This document shows positions 44,500 to 56,707 of a DNA stretch of 64,000 nt, piece after piece. The position numbers and the translations under genes were made by a program. The notes under the pieces are model-generated. The model had not been told where the DNA came from and made no database searches. It worked only from the letters and a program-made list of their open reading frames with translations. The stretch is taken from NCBI GenBank assembly GCA_032622095.1, contig CP136062.1, forward strand, positions 224,826,578 through 224,890,577, given 5' to 3'. Position 1 is the stretch's first letter, and every line of letters begins with the position of its first letter. Source of the DNA: Siphonodentalium dalli. Lineage: Eukaryota; Mollusca; Scaphopoda; Gadilida; Siphonodentaliidae.

Positions 44500-44634
44500 C
44501 CTGTATGACTTGTTAATGGTTGGAGGCAAGTCATCTGTTAGAATCTTCTTGAATGGAACTGCCATGTATGTGTCGTCACGATGGAAACGCACCGCATAAT
44601 ATGGCGGGGGTCGAGTAAGATTTCTTAGACTCAT
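44500..44634 (-). CDS. BEN gene 1, exon 1 (N-terminal module)
   Basis: An ATG at 44634 opens 45 codons (MSLRNLTRPPPYYAVRFHRD, then YMAVPFKKIL, NKSYR) ending in phase 0 at AGG/GTAAGT. It joins to VRWG at 43132. The same AVxFxRD...SYx/VRW arrangement, with the intron at the same place, is found in gene 3, which supports the model. Upstream are a TATA-like CCATATATACC and a CCAAT box in a 0.5-kb interval shared with gene 2. Confidence 0.72.
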
Positions 44635-45109
44635 TGTTAATTTAAAATGTACTCAAACAGGTAATAACACACGAAGCAGAAGAGCCAGTGATTATAAATG
44701 AGAAAGTTTTGAAACCGCGGTATATATGGAGAAGGTGTCCGTTTCAGTAACAAAATGCAGGAAAAACAAGAAGCCGTGAACAGGTGGTGTGTTGAGGCGG
44801 CTTACTTTACCATTGGTTGTTTTCCTTCCATCTGGGTCGGAAAAGCCCAAATTAGCTCTCATGGCATTTCACACCATCCTTAATTAGTGACAGCTGCTTA
44901 CTTACCTGGTGTGGTTTCGGTGACTTATAATTATATGTCGGCCATTCCAAGGGCGGCATAATCTGATAATCTGTTTCACTATACCGAATTAAGCCATTGA
45001 TATAAGCACCCAGCGGTGAACACTTTTACTAGCTCCAAAAGTATATGTAGTCTTACTGGTTGCTTCTAATATCATACAGAAAAAGACACTCATTCAACAC
45101 AGATCAATT
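44635..45109. promoter_or_regulatory. Shared interval between head-to-head genes 1 and 2
   Basis: A 475-bp gap between the two ATGs. Toward gene 1 (minus) are CCATATATACCGCGGTTT, with an ACCGCGGT palindrome beside the TATA-like word, and a CCAAT box (plus ATTGG at 44813). Toward gene 2 (plus) is GATATAAGCACCC near 45000. A bidirectional promoter is inferred. Confidence 0.5.
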
Positions 45110-45128
45110 ATGAGCTCCACCACAAATG
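45110..45128 (+). CDS. BEN gene 2, putative exon 1 (MSSTTN)
   Basis: ATGAGCTCCACCACAAATG/GTATGTG gives six codons and one spare base. That base makes Val with the acceptor at 47774, so the phases fit. Support is only splice consensus, phase and position opposite gene 1; the exon is tiny, so confidence is modest. Confidence 0.4.
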
Positions 45129-47773
45129 GTATGTGAAATAATGAGATGTCGGCTATTTTAACTTATCTCGATCGTTCTGTATTATATATATCTGAATTTT
45201 TTTTCATTTACATAAATTACGTTTTATAATCAGTTTTTTGTCTATGTGTTTAATACGTTTAACTTATTTTTGTTTAATTTGAGACGTGTATTAACTGTTT
45301 GATTTGATATAACAAAAAAGAAAGATGATTTCGCAATGAGTCATATCTATGGAACATCCACGGGAAGTTATTTTTTTAAATCCACAAGCATGCAACTAAT
45401 AAAATGTGTGCCATCAGTTATATAAGGATATATCAGTTAGTTGGTGTCCGAGAAACGTACTGTTTTTGTTTTATTTTTCCCTTTGCTCGAAACAAATATT
45501 TTGTCATCTTTTTACAATCGAGAAGGGTCTTAAATGTTAGTTTTTAGCAGAATTCTAACAATTTCCCGTCGAAAAAGCAATTGATATCCGCTTTCACTAC
45601 GTGGGTCTCGGATCTGATATCTCGAGCAATCCGGTCTAAGAATCATAAACTTGACTCGAGGCGTATATGGTAACATAACTGATAGGCTATATCATATAGT
45701 TATTTCTTTATTTCCTCCAACTAGGAGATTATGATTTACACAATCTGATTGTAACATGAATAATACAGAGAGGAAAATAAATAATATATCACGATCTTAC
45801 CTGCATTCGCTCAATTTAATTAATCGAAATTCTCATCATATTTTGTATAGTTTATGGAAATATTTTAATTTAATGACTTGCCATTTAATTTTCCATTTAA
45901 TTTTGGACAAAATATTTACGTGGTGTACTGTTGTTGCAAACGAAATGGAAGTCACCACCACAAACGGCTCACATCCAAGAGTCAATCAATTCTTCGGATA
46001 TGGGCGTACAATCAATACTTGGCATTAGGTCGTCGATAATATTTTACTAACGGTCCATTTAAATAATATGTATTCCCAATTCTCTCATAATCAAAAACAC
46101 ACTCGTTGCAAACGAGCCGCACTGTTACCGGACTGGCGTTTATTGAAAACATCAACACTGCATACCAGTGGGAACATTTACATGTAATACAATTTTACAA
46201 ACTACCTGGTCTGCGACGACTGTCAGGAAAAGCCTCATTTTTTAAGGAGGAAACCTGCTTTCCGAAACCCAATCAAAGCCGCAGCTCAACTGAATGTTCG
46301 GAAATTCATCTGTACAATGAGTATAAATACATATTGTTATGACTTTACATGCAGAATCAATAGCCGTGTAACTTTCTTATAATCTACTCTTTTACACATG
46401 TTTGTACATTGAATTGGAATTTTTTGATAAACTATTTTCAATGTGATTATAAGTTTCCGATCTAAGTCCGGCGAATGCTAAGGCTAGAATGATACTCCAC
46501 TATCACTGTGTTACTGACCTGCACCGCTCATAACACAGCTCATAATACACTCACATTGGCCACTGCCTTAAAACTTATCGCTCATGACTAATTGTTCACT
46601 TCTAATTATGTCACGCACTGTGAATACAAACTTTTTTGGCTAATCAAGCAAATGCGCAAAAGTATCATTATACAAGCAGACGTGGCTCATTCGTGTTTTC
46701 AAATTTTGTTAACGTAAATTGAAATGAGGTATACAAGTTAGGTTGACAAATACACGAAATATTAATACATTCGGCTTCATTTGCTCTGAAATTACTAGCC
46801 AGAGCCATTTTCCAGCTGTTTTAAATTATTCCCGAATAGTTGAAACAAATACTCATTATTTCTACCATATTAAGAAACCCAAACACCTTGTTTCGTTACT
46901 TCAGCTAATAGGTAAGGATATATTCGTTTACATATCTATTATTCGTGTTTACCGACATTAAGTTGAAACAAATGCTAATCATTTCTACCATATTAAGCAA
47001 TCCAAACACCTATTCAGAGTCGTATTTTTCGTTACTTTAATCAATGCGTCTTTCTGGGACATATATCTCCCGTAGAAAGCGACATATTTCAACATCGGGC
47101 GTATTTAGGAGCGCAATCCGCCATGTGGTTCAAAACAATTTCAATTGATTGTAACATATGTGTATGGACATACATTTCAGTATGCATTGGACTTTTATAT
47201 TTTTTTTTATATATTTTTATTTTGTTATCAACTGTAAAATGTTTTACTTATTAAGATTACTTTGTATTATTACGCGCGCGCCGTATGCATACTGTCCTGG
47301 AGATTCTTGATAGCTGTGGGCGCTGACATTAACATGGGTGTTTTATTTATATAATAGAAATTTTGGGATGATTACAAGTCGAACTGTGAGTCGGAGGCTG
47401 AGTCCGGTAAATGGTGTATAGTTGGTAATTTCGTTTATTGTCGTTAATTAACATTATGTCAATATATAGTGTTGATTTTTGGTTTGTGATAAGTTATGTC
47501 AATTACAATAAAAGAAAAAGTAATTAATAAGTCTTATCTTTCAAACGATATTTTTCATACTGAAGCCCACCGATTGTTGTGGTCGGAGTCGGCCGCCGGT
47601 TCGTTAATTAGGTGATGTTTGTTATTGTTATTTTAACGGAATTCTGAGATGGTCGTTCGCGAAACCAATATAATTTATATTTTATCATTACAATCATGGG
47701 TATATGATCTTGAGCGCGTTACCATTTCTTACTATGGATTTCTTGTTCTATATTATGCCAATTTCTATTTCAG
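45129..47773 (+). other. Putative intron of BEN gene 2
   Basis: It contains a ~130-bp tandem duplication at about 46840-47040 (GTTGAAACAAATACTCATTA / GTTGAAACAAATGCTAATCA). It also has a promoter-like stretch at 46270-46330 (ACCCAATCAAAG and GAGTATAAATACAT), which could be an alternative start for gene 2. Confidence 0.4.
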
Positions 47774-48393
47774 TTGTCAGTTGGGTTCGCAACAAACATC
47801 GAGATTTGGATAGCAGATTAACAATGCTAGAGAAAAAGAATGGTATTTACTCTAACTCCACTGAACGCCGAATCGAAGAGGTTTATGAATCGCCATCACT
47901 AGCGACAGTTAGAGAGGCCCCTAGACCCCGACGACGCCGATCTTCAAGTCGAGCATCTATCACGGATAAAAGAATTCTCGATGTTCCCATTGGTCACTAT
48001 CCAACGATGATTACGGTGGGCAACATATCATCGATAATAGAGTCTTCGCCAAGTGTAAGCGACATCCCTTTGCATGATGACACGATTGACATCATCAGAG
48101 GCGAGAGTGGCGGGGATTCCGGAAAGTTTTTGCGTCAAGTTATTGGGAGACTTTTCACGACAGGACAAGCTCTCAATAAAAATATGAGGGGCAAACAAGG
48201 CAAACTCCCACTGGATGCCGAAAAAGTAGCGTACGTGAAGGATCTGTATGTTCGATTCTTCGGAGGAGTCCAAGCAGAGAAAGATGCATGGAGCGGCGCG
48301 ATAAAAACAATCGACCAATACCTCAGGAACATATTTCACCATAAGCTGTTCCGAGTGTTCGATTTCACTGAAGTGATTCACATGGAGGAGTGA
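47774..48393 (+). CDS. BEN gene 2, main exon: coiled coil and BEN domain
   Basis: Acceptor CAATTTCTATTTCAG precedes VVSWVRNKHRDLDSRLTMLE (coiled coil). Then come a basic stretch (RPRRRRSSSR), SITDKRILDVPIG (also in genes 1 and 3 as D-x-R-x-L/M), LHDDTIDIIRGESGG, and the BEN core FLRQVIGRLFTTGQALNKNM to YVKDLYVRFF, with a stop at 48391. BEN domains bind DNA or chromatin and usually act in transcriptional repression. It lacks the N-terminal module of genes 1 and 3. The in-frame ATG at 47704 sits in the intron's pyrimidine tract and would give a hydrophobic start, so I prefer splicing. Confidence 0.75.
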
Positions 48394-48680
48394 CTTATGT
48401 CTACCATATATATAAGAACTGATTTGTTATACGAACATGTATGTCTTTCGTACTAACTTGGACATGTCTAGATTATTCAGTAATTTTTTTTGGTTATATA
48501 ACAAATTTACTGTTTATATAATAGTTTTGCTTAAAATTTAAAACACCACTGCTGTTGTACACTTTACTAGCAAGTTAAATGTTTCCAAAGACTCTCAAAA
48601 TCAATGTTTACACATGTTTAATATAAATATTGTACAAGGATTTGCTTCTTTTAAACTGTTTTACTGTTATATAGCATACT
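48394..48680. other. 3' flank of BEN gene 2
   Basis: AT-rich; presumed 3' UTR. No clear AATAAA, though TAATATAAATATTG occurs at about 48612. Confidence 0.4.
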
Positions 48681-48682
48681 AG

Positions 48683-49185
48683 CAGGTTAGCCCGCCACCG
48701 GCGGCTTGTCCGAAACATGACATTTTTTTATATATTTTTTTTTAATTTTTAGCTCCACGCGTTTCAATAAGAAAAATTTGTACCCGGTAGCTCCACCCGT
48801 TTCCGAGATCTGGTCTGCGCATGCGCGAAGCTGGCGTCGCACGGGCTCGGCGACCCGATAAAATTTGTACCCGGCGCAAGATACATTCACATAGCAAATT
48901 TCAAGTCGATAGCTCCACTCGTTTCCTAGATCTCGTCTGCGCATGCGCTGCACGGGCTCGGCAACCCGATAAAATTTGTACCCGGCGCAAGATACATTCA
49001 CATAGCAAATTTCAAGTCGATAGCTCCACCCGTTTCCGAGATCTCGTCTGCGCATGCACTGCACGGGCGTCGCACGGGCTCGCCAATACGACAACGACCA
49101 CCGCCTGGTCAAACTACACACACGTACCAAGTTCCGTCCCGATCGGTCGAGAATCGTAGATTTGTATGAAGTACAACACACACAC
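48683..49185. repeat. ~125-bp tandem repeat element (AAAATTTGTACCCGGCGCAAG)
   Basis: Three units of GATAGCTCCACCCGTTTCCG, TCTGCGCATGCGC, CACGGGCTCGGC and ATACATTCACATAGCAAATT. It begins AGCCCGCCACCGGCGGCTTG and closes in a CACACAC tract. GC-rich against its surroundings. Open frames in it are repeat-driven. Confidence 0.7.
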
Positions 49186-51430
49186 AAACATAAATATATA
49201 AGAGAGATATGTAAATTAGATAGATTGTATCAAAATATATAGGAGATATATGTAAATGATCTACACACCATTATTGGTGTTTGTCAAAGTTATGTGGGGT
49301 ATATCAATACTCATTCACGATCATATCATTGAGGTCCGGAGGGTGTGGGCTATCTCTCGAATACACGGAGTTCTCAAAATATATAGGATAGAAGATAATA
49401 CACCAAGCATGATGGGCATTGTAAGTTATTGCAAATCTCTGTTGATAATGTTGGTATTGCACTTGTAATAAAGATTAACTTTCTATTGTGTTGTGCTTCC
49501 CCGTGCTTTGAGGTAGTGTAAATGTATTTGTTGCACTCGGTATATATTATATTCAACAATTGTGAATTGTGATGTTCGTATTAGAAATATTCGCACTGAG
49601 TAGGTCAGGTCGTTCCCCAGGGCCCTGAAGTTCATTCATAACTTCAGGAAATAAAAGCATATTTTAATGGGTGCACAACCTATGCAAATCGTTGTTATAC
49701 TTCAATGAAATTTCGCCAATTTCAAGTAATCCGTTGGGCTAAGGGGTTGTCCACATTGGAACTGCACCTTCAACCACATGTGAAACATTTTGAAAACTAA
49801 ACTGCAAAAGCTCAGGATCTAAACTGACCTCAAGCTTTCGACACCCACCCGCCCAACGGATGCACTCTAGCCCTATCTACACACGTACATGTATATATGT
49901 GAGCAATCATTAAATGTATATATCAACACCGTGCAATATCATCGATCAAAATGAATGTGAAGAATATATCATAGACTTATTTATCCAATAAAGAGATGCG
50001 AAATCTCATTACTGCATGGATAATTTTTCATCATTAGCATAAGATCCTATCCTATTAATGATTTTTAATACTTTTTTTATTGTTCACCATGCAGTACCCG
50101 ACTTGCGAAGTGTTCTAGTCGCTTTGCGCTGTTATATATATCCTTGCAAAAACAAGTTCAGCCGGAATAAACTAATCTTAAAGACAATTTAAGTGCATGA
50201 CCAATGGTTTTGTGCGAAAATAAACTAATTAATTTATTTTATTTTAATGGGCATGTTTGGTACGAGTATATACTCAATAGGTATACATTATATACTTAAA
50301 ACATCGGTTTCGTGTTATGATAGAGAGATATATATATAGGGACCAGACTTGAGATTATGTTATACGCAAGTGACAAACCGCGGTCTTGGCACTGAGGAAT
50401 GTGTACATGTAAGACCCGCTATCACGGATTTGCTAATTCCGAAAATCATGCAGAATAGTCAAACGTTATTTGCCAGACAAATTTAGCTCAATTCAAATTA
50501 CAATCACAACAAAGAGCACGGAGTTAGTACTTTTCTTTATAATTTTAGAAATGTCCAAATAAATAAATTGCATCATGTGTTATCGCATAATCTGCATGGT
50601 TCCCATAATAATTGTTTATTCTTACGCCATGTGTACATGGGTTTAAAGAATTACATTTCCGTGTATTTAACGTGTCTCCGTCCCCACAATAATGTCGGAT
50701 TCATATTGGTTGTGTGGACGGATCAATATATAACCGGCCAAAATGCTATGCAGTTCAGGAGGGCTTAAAAAGAAAATGAGGACGAAAAGTGACTTGTACG
50801 AGTATATAATTTTAATTATATTAGAGTGATGAACAACACAAGTGGTATAAATGTTATTCACACATGTATATAATAATATATGAACGTAGCTGGTTTTGAA
50901 TGTCGATGATTTTACAGTATATAACGATAAAATGTCGGCACTAAAATCAGGGTTGCAACTCGTCACTTTACCACAAAACTGTATATATATGCATGCAATA
51001 CGATTATGACATTCAAGCCTTTGAGAACATGTTAGACTAAATGGTCGCTACGTTTCTTTAGTGAAATGTCGTCAAACATTCGACTCAAGGTTTATACATG
51101 AGTATAATGGCAAGAATTAGTAAGTAAGTCAAATTTGATATTGCATGGCTTGCATATTGACCCGCACGGGTTGGTGTTTTGTTTTAATTTCCATGGTCTG
51201 CCAAAACGATCGTGCCACTTTGAAATACAAGAACATATTTATTTTGTGTATGATAATTAAACTCATTGACTTTCCACCCTTGCCGCTATAAGTATATTAT
51301 TTCAATGATCACCATACCCACCATTTGACTTAGACAGGACCGAAATGTCGTTAAGTACAGGGGATGTAGGTGATGATTGAATGTTACTTAATTATATTGG
51401 AATTGGCGGAAAGTCAATATTATCGACTCA
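49186..51430. other. Intergenic stretch
   Basis: Contains the second half of a diverged direct duplication (50690-51000, relative of 40560-40860), an AAACCGCGGTC site at about 50376, and a GGCCCTGAAGTTCATTCATA hairpin near 49622. No gene supported. Confidence 0.4.
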
Positions 51431-51435
51431 TAACC

Positions 51436-51619
51436 ATATACAGAATTATGGGTAACTTTCCAGGATTTAATCGGAAATATGGCTTGTTGTCATTCATCGG
51501 AAAGCTCTCGACCAGAGCTTTCCCGTGAATGCCAACAAGCCATATTTCAGACTAAATCCTGAAAAGTTACCCATAATTCTGCTGTGATTATGGAATCAAT
51601 TACTTAGGGCATTACTGTA
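51436..51619. mobile_element. MITE family M, left end truncated
   Basis: Arms CAGAATTATGGGTAACTTT and its inverse surround an inner foldback GGAAATATGGCTTGTTG. The right end AGGGCATTACTGTA is intact, but the outermost ~40 bp of the left arm are missing. Confidence 0.75.
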
Positions 51620-52105
51620 GCACATCACATCAGGTAATTTGTAATCGATGATTTTAAACAACAATCTGACGTTCAATCAGCCGTTTTATAAGAAAGAGTA
51701 TAATATACTTTAAAATCAGACTCCACCTCAACACTTTACATTATCGAATAAAGAACAAATGTATATGTAACCCGAATCTTATATAGGCGCAATTTAATAA
51801 CAATGCATTACATTTATCTTCGAGCTATATATGTGTCGAATAAATCTTTCGCTAATGATTTAAATATTTGAATATAAAAAAGCTAGTCATCGAATACCGC
51901 TGTTCAATATAGTCATGTTAAAGGTTTGACAAAAGTTGATGGAACTCCATTGATCTCAAGTTGAATACATGTGTATACATGTATATGCAGATGCAGATAA
52001 ATATTAAAAGGTTTCAAAAATTGGTAAATAAAATAGTGAGGAATTAAAATTAATTTCATGTAGTTTGATAGTAATATTCGAAGCAGGTAGATCCGATATT
52101 AGCTA

Positions 52106-52320
52106 CAGTGATGCCCTAATTAATCTACTCCTTTAACCACAGCAGAATTATGGGTAACTTTTCAGGATTAGTCGGAAATATGGCTTGTTGCCATTCATCG
52201 TAAAGCTTTCGCCTGAGAGCTTTACGATGAATGGCAACAAGCCATATTTCCGACTAAATCCTGAAAAGTTACCCATAATTCTACTGTGGTCAAAGGAGTA
52301 GATTAATTAGGGCATTACTG
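52106..52320. mobile_element. MITE family M, full 215-bp copy
   Basis: A near-perfect palindrome from CAGTGATGCCCTAATTAATC to GATTAATTAGGGCATTACTG, flanked by TA. The inner foldback GGAAATATGGCTTGTTGCCA is present; the 36.6 kb copy lacks it. It ends 63 bp from the Tc1 gene. Confidence 0.85.
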
Positions 52321-52383
52321 TATATAGGCAAGTGCACAATGAATGTTTGGTGGAGCCGTGTTGAAATACACAATGACATGCAA

Positions 52384-53400
52384 TTAATATCCAGTTGCTT
52401 TGCCGTTTTTTCGAATGACCTCCGGAATCACTTTGTATAAGTGGTCAATATATTTGTTGCATACTGCTGGCGATAATGTGTTCCAGAATGTTTTTATTCC
52501 AGTGTGCAGTTCTTGTTTGTTAGATGGTTGTGCAACTTTTCTCAAATAGTCCTTCATTCGCGCCCATATCAATTCAATCGGGTTCATGTCAGGTGACTCC
52601 GCGGGCGCCAACCAATGATTAATATTGGTGTCCCTCATGAAAAGTTTTGTTGAAATGGAAACATGTTTCGGGTCATTGTCTTGGTATAGTCTATGTGATT
52701 CTGGAAACTTGTTTCTTATGAATGAAAGCAACTCGCGTTGAAGAATCACTTGGTAGAACACACTGTTCATTCTGCCGCCAAATATTCCCACATTCGTTGC
52801 ACCTCGGCGCGAAATCCCGGCCCACACATGCACCGAGTATGGGTGTTTTGGCTTCCCAACTAGCGGAACAGGTTGTCCCTTATCTCTGTATTGCTTTGTC
52901 GTTGAACAATCGATCTGAACAGTGCATTCATCGCTGAAGATAACATCGTGGAATGTCTCGCCGGACATGATGCACTCTCTTGCGAACTGGAACCTCTTTG
53001 GTCTGTTTGCGTACCGAACAACTTGGCAATACTTTGTTCTTTTGTATATGAAGTTCATTACCATCCTTTCTCTGCAGATTGTCTGCCTCGATGCAAAGAT
53101 TCCATGTCCCCTCAACATTTGCGACAGACGAGCTGATGTTGTCTTTGGATTGCACCTCATTTCGGCTTGGATGAGGCGTTTACCAAACTTCCCCAAAAAG
53201 TTTGTGCGGCCAGGTCGACGATTGTCGTTCAACTTCTGTGTATGGCCGAACCTCTTCCATATGAGATGAATAGTTTTTACGGTAATCTTGAAGCCGGTTT
53301 CAAACAGCTGTCGTTTCACAGCAACATTTTTCATACCACGTTGTTTTAGTATCACGATTTTGTGGCGAATGGCCAACGGTACTCTTTCTCCGACAACCAT
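52384..53400 (-). CDS. Tc1-type transposase, intact (338 aa)
   Basis: A single uninterrupted frame. The N-terminus has helix-turn-helix-like DNA-binding repeats (residues ~1-110, with the GRT-hook-like RRPGRTN). The catalytic core shows all three acids: VIFSDECTV (first Asp), YQDNDPKH (second Asp), and NPIELIW (Glu), with 34 residues between second Asp and Glu, i.e. DD34E, the Tc1 signature. Length equals the family norm. Cut-and-paste transposition of TA-flanked elements is the family role. I could not find terminal inverted repeats around it, so it may be degenerate at its ends or no longer mobile as a unit. Confidence 0.93.
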   Translation of the reverse strand: MVVGERVPLAIRHKIVILKQRGMKNVAVKRQLFETGFKITVKTIHLIWKRFGHTQKLNDNRRPGRTNFLGKFGKRLIQAEMRCNPKTTSARLSQMLRGHGIFASRQTICRERMVMNFIYKRTKYCQVVRYANRPKRFQFARECIMSGETFHDVIFSDECTVQIDCSTTKQYRDKGQPVPLVGKPKHPYSVHVWAGISRRGATNVGIFGGRMNSVFYQVILQRELLSFIRNKFPESHRLYQDNDPKHVSISTKLFMRDTNINHWLAPAESPDMNPIELIWARMKDYLRKVAQPSNKQELHTGIKTFWNTLSPAVCNKYIDHLYKVIPEVIRKNGKATGY

Positions 53401-55030
53401 GATGATAAAATATTTGAAGTTTTGATGATAATTTGAAGCAGCGTGTAAATACAGTAATCAGGTATGGGGTTATATTTAATGGGGAAATCGTTTTATGTTC
53501 CTGAAAATTGTGTGGATAGCCAATAATTCTTGGAATCAGTTACACGTGACTCTGAAACCCAATGGCATGTTTGTGTATTAAGTCGCACGTGACTTGTAGA
53601 AACCAATTGAATGTTTGTGTATTAGTTCAGAGGGTATTCGAAAAACCCAGACATATGCTGCGCCGATAGATTCCATAACAGACAAAGAAATGTGCCCTGG
53701 CACTTTTATTGCCCAATTATGTAAACTACACTTGTCAGGCCGCATAATGGCATAAGATTTATGAACGACGGTGGTACCTATGATGTGCCGCCACAGCCCA
53801 ACCATTGATATGGTCATTATAATATTTAATAATATAAATTTTACACATGGGTTCGGGAATTTTTTTAAAGATTATTACATATATTAAAAATATAATATTA
53901 AAGAAATATTTAGGGTTTCATGTTATTTTTGACAAAACATATTTGGTTCTGATTTACATTCTAGCGAATACACTAACACGCTTGAATTGGGGAGTATATC
54001 ACCTTGAATTGACTATTTAGTGAAAAAACTATTGATTTTGTATAACTTCGATGGTTTTGGGAAACTGCATGGTAATTTATGTGTCAATTGTGGTTTTTCC
54101 ATTTGTTGTTTTCTTAAATAATCTCAAAAAGGTCAGATTGGCGTGGGTTATTTCGTCAACCAGCTGAGATTTTGAGATTTGAGATTATTTAAACAAAATA
54201 CTATTTATTATTTTTACAGTCCGAGCGTCTCCGAAGTTCTGAACCTTATATAGAGTAATACATAGACGAATAATTTGAACTCTCCGAGGAAATCAAAACA
54301 CAATATTAACAGCGCCATTTATTCTACTGAAATTTCGACAATACCGAGTCCGATCCCTTCAACTTTATTTTTCGCGGTATGGAAATAGGTCATTAAATAC
54401 TTTCTACGGGCGTTATATATACCTCATCAACGTCAAACAAAATACAAATTTGATCAGTGTTTGGTACCAATAAAAAACATGAAAAAAGAAAAAAAGAAAA
54501 GAGCGTTCCAATTTAGTCTAATCCTGATATGATAGAAATAAAGAGCGTTTGTTATATATAAAATAGTATGAAAATGGCTGTGGCCTTGACCAGAGCATAG
54601 TCGGTATATCAGTACTGTGGGTAATTATCAAACATATAGTATACCTCCTTCCAAACTGCGTACAGTGTGTGTGTGTGTGTGTGTGCGTGTGTGTGGATTT
54701 CAGCTAAATGTATTAGCACCTGCTCTGGTGTGTATCCTCAGGGCGGGCGGGGGGGTCATGAGAAGTGGTACAGAATTATGATACAAACCGGTAATCTAAG
54801 CCTCAGGGTGGGGTTCCATGATACGCTGTATATACTTGTTATATATAAAATGATATTGAATAAAAATTAATGTTCAATCTTTCTTTTCTTGATTACAACT
54901 TGAATTTTTAAGGACACAATTATAGTCGAATTTTCAAACGGGATAGCTGTCCACTTTCCGCCCTGTTTATAAAACCAATATATTCATATAGCTATATGTA
55001 TATATGGTACTCGGTGTAGCAAACTTGATT
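53401..55030. other. Intergenic stretch
   Basis: Contains a weak foldback AAATAATCTCAAA/TTTGAGATTATTT at 54115-54190, a (GT)n microsatellite at 54663-54698, and an AAAGAGCGTTTGTTATAT word near 54540. No gene supported; a 79-codon minus frame at 53578-53817 has no features. Confidence 0.4.
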
Positions 55031-55033
55031 TAA

Positions 55034-55400
55034 AGGCACGGGTGGCGTTAGTTGCAGGATTATTTATATTTGTTCAAATCGCCATCAATAGAAGGAACAC
55101 CAAAATACATACAGTTCCGCCCATGAATATGCCACAATCAAGAGCGTAAATAGAATATTGTCGCCAAAACGTATATGATGGTGTATGTAAACAAGAACTT
55201 GCTCGTGATACAGCAGGTGTGATTCTGTTTACACGACACAGCGAAATTCTATTGCTTAAACACACACAAATGATATTAACGCCCTTTATTTATTCCATAT
55301 GAGGAAAATAGTAACAAATAACGCTCTTTATGTTTACCATATCCAGATCTGAACACAAGCCAGGAAACGTAACTTTTGTTTTTAACTACATGTTGTATTA
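55034..55400. mobile_element. TTAA-flanked family T, diverged copy
   Basis: Starts TTAAAGGCACGGGTGGCG and runs parallel to the 59.1 kb element (AATGATATTAACGCCCTTTA, AACGCTCTTTATGTTTACCA). The right end is not recognisable. Confidence 0.55.
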
Positions 55401-55861
55401 TCACTCGTGGAAGGCGAAGATTCACCCGAACCTCCAACCCGCGAGACGATCCCCCTCCCAATAAAGTGAAATATCCACCATTATAATATGGTCACACTAG
55501 ATTCTATTGTTATACGTGGATCGATGTTGTACATATGTTACCATGATTGTGTATAATTGTATTATGTGGGGGAGAGAGACCCTTTGTAAGTTGCAAAACT
55601 TGTTTCAATCCCGTCGCGTTAGGCCCTATATATGTAATAAAATATGTTTACACACATAATTCATATTTTATTGGTTTAGATAATTAACATGGCTAGAGAG
55701 ACATAAATTTATTTATCAAAAAATCATATTTAACATTTGGACATATACAGAACACATATATATTATACATACAAAAGTTTCACGTGATAATGAAAAAAAC
55801 AATGCCCATCGCTTGGTACTGCTGTTGTATATATATAATCTTCCAGTCGCGATATAGTCTG

Positions 55862-56152
55862 CTATTCTAAATTAGAAGGTACGCGACAGGCCATCAGCTT
55901 TTCGAGTCGTGACTCTAATTCAGTCACCATTCTCTCCAAATCGTCGTGAGCGTTTCGCATTGGCACCATCTTCGATTCTTCCACGCACACTCGGAAAAGT
56001 GGGTCATGCTGCATTCCGTTGCCTGTCTCTTCTAGTCGACCAAAGGCTGCCAATTTTGGTGCTTCCATGCAGCGAAGTTTATTTCTTACTTCATCATCGA
56101 GTTGATATGGAGAGTCGTCTCCGGGTATCGGCCTGACGTCATTTTCTGGTAC
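55862..56152 (-). CDS. Gene 4, exon 2: acidic segment and C-terminal coiled coil
   Basis: Acceptor aaaccatttcag, then VPENDVRPIPGDDSPYQLDD, KLAAFGRLEETGN, and a coiled coil (NAHDDLERMVTELESRLEKL) ending SNLE and TAG. The coiled coil sits where the other cluster members have theirs (KKELDYWKQKYQELADRV in gene 3), but the frame ends before any BEN domain. I read it as a BEN-less relative; function unknown. Confidence 0.65.
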   Translation of the reverse strand, partial: VPENDVRPIPGDDSPYQLDDEVRNKLRCMEAPKLAAFGRLEETGNGMQHDPLFRVCVEESKMVPMRNAHDDLERMVTELESRLEKLMACRVPSNLE

Positions 56153-56557
56153 CTGAAATGGTTTCACGATTTTACTGTTGTGCAAGATAGTGAATTTAAT
56201 ATCAATTATTTTGGAGGACACTTTATAAATTAACAACATTTTTGGTGTATGTATAATAGTAGTTTTAATATGTGCAACATGCATATGTGGTGTCTAACAT
56301 TTGTTCCGTTGTACAATGCCGCTGGTAATTTTAATTTAACAATAAATTAAATGGAAAATAAATAATATTGTTGTCGTTGTAACTGGGTGTGAGGTGTATG
56401 GTATGTTTTTTTGAGATTTCGCCGAAAGGGTCCGGGTTCAATAAATGTTTCCTGCTAATTTGTTATTTCCACAAATCAACATGTTTTTACGCTCTGGAGA
56501 AATTCTAAAGAACCCTGAATATATATTTGTGATTTCGTTAACTAAAAGAATACTCAC

Positions 56558-56707
56558 CGCAAGAGACTGTAGGCTTGATTTTGCGATAACTACTCTGTCG
56601 CGCAAAATAGCTGCAATTATCGGTATCCTGCCCCGAGAACTAGCAGCCGTCGTGCGTTGTCGAGAACTAGCACCCCTTCGTCTAGCAACATTCAAGCTAG
56701 AAGGCAT
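56558..56707 (-). CDS. Gene 4, exon 1: basic N-terminus
   Basis: ATG at 56707, 50 codons (MPSSLNVARRRGASSRQRTT, then AAILRDRVVIAKSSLQSLA), donor GCG/GTGAGT in phase 0, matching the phase-0 GTA start of exon 2. The product is about 146 aa. The strongly basic start could be a nuclear or nucleic-acid contact region; no domain recognised. Confidence 0.62.

Noticed and set aside
47704-47773. Hydrophobic N-terminus (signal anchor) of BEN gene 2
   Set aside because: The stretch is a typical pyrimidine-rich 3' intron end with CAG; a membrane anchor on a BEN protein is unlikely.
53578-53817. 79-codon minus frame upstream of the Tc1 gene
   Set aside because: No motif, no continuity with the transposase, and no second copy in the window.
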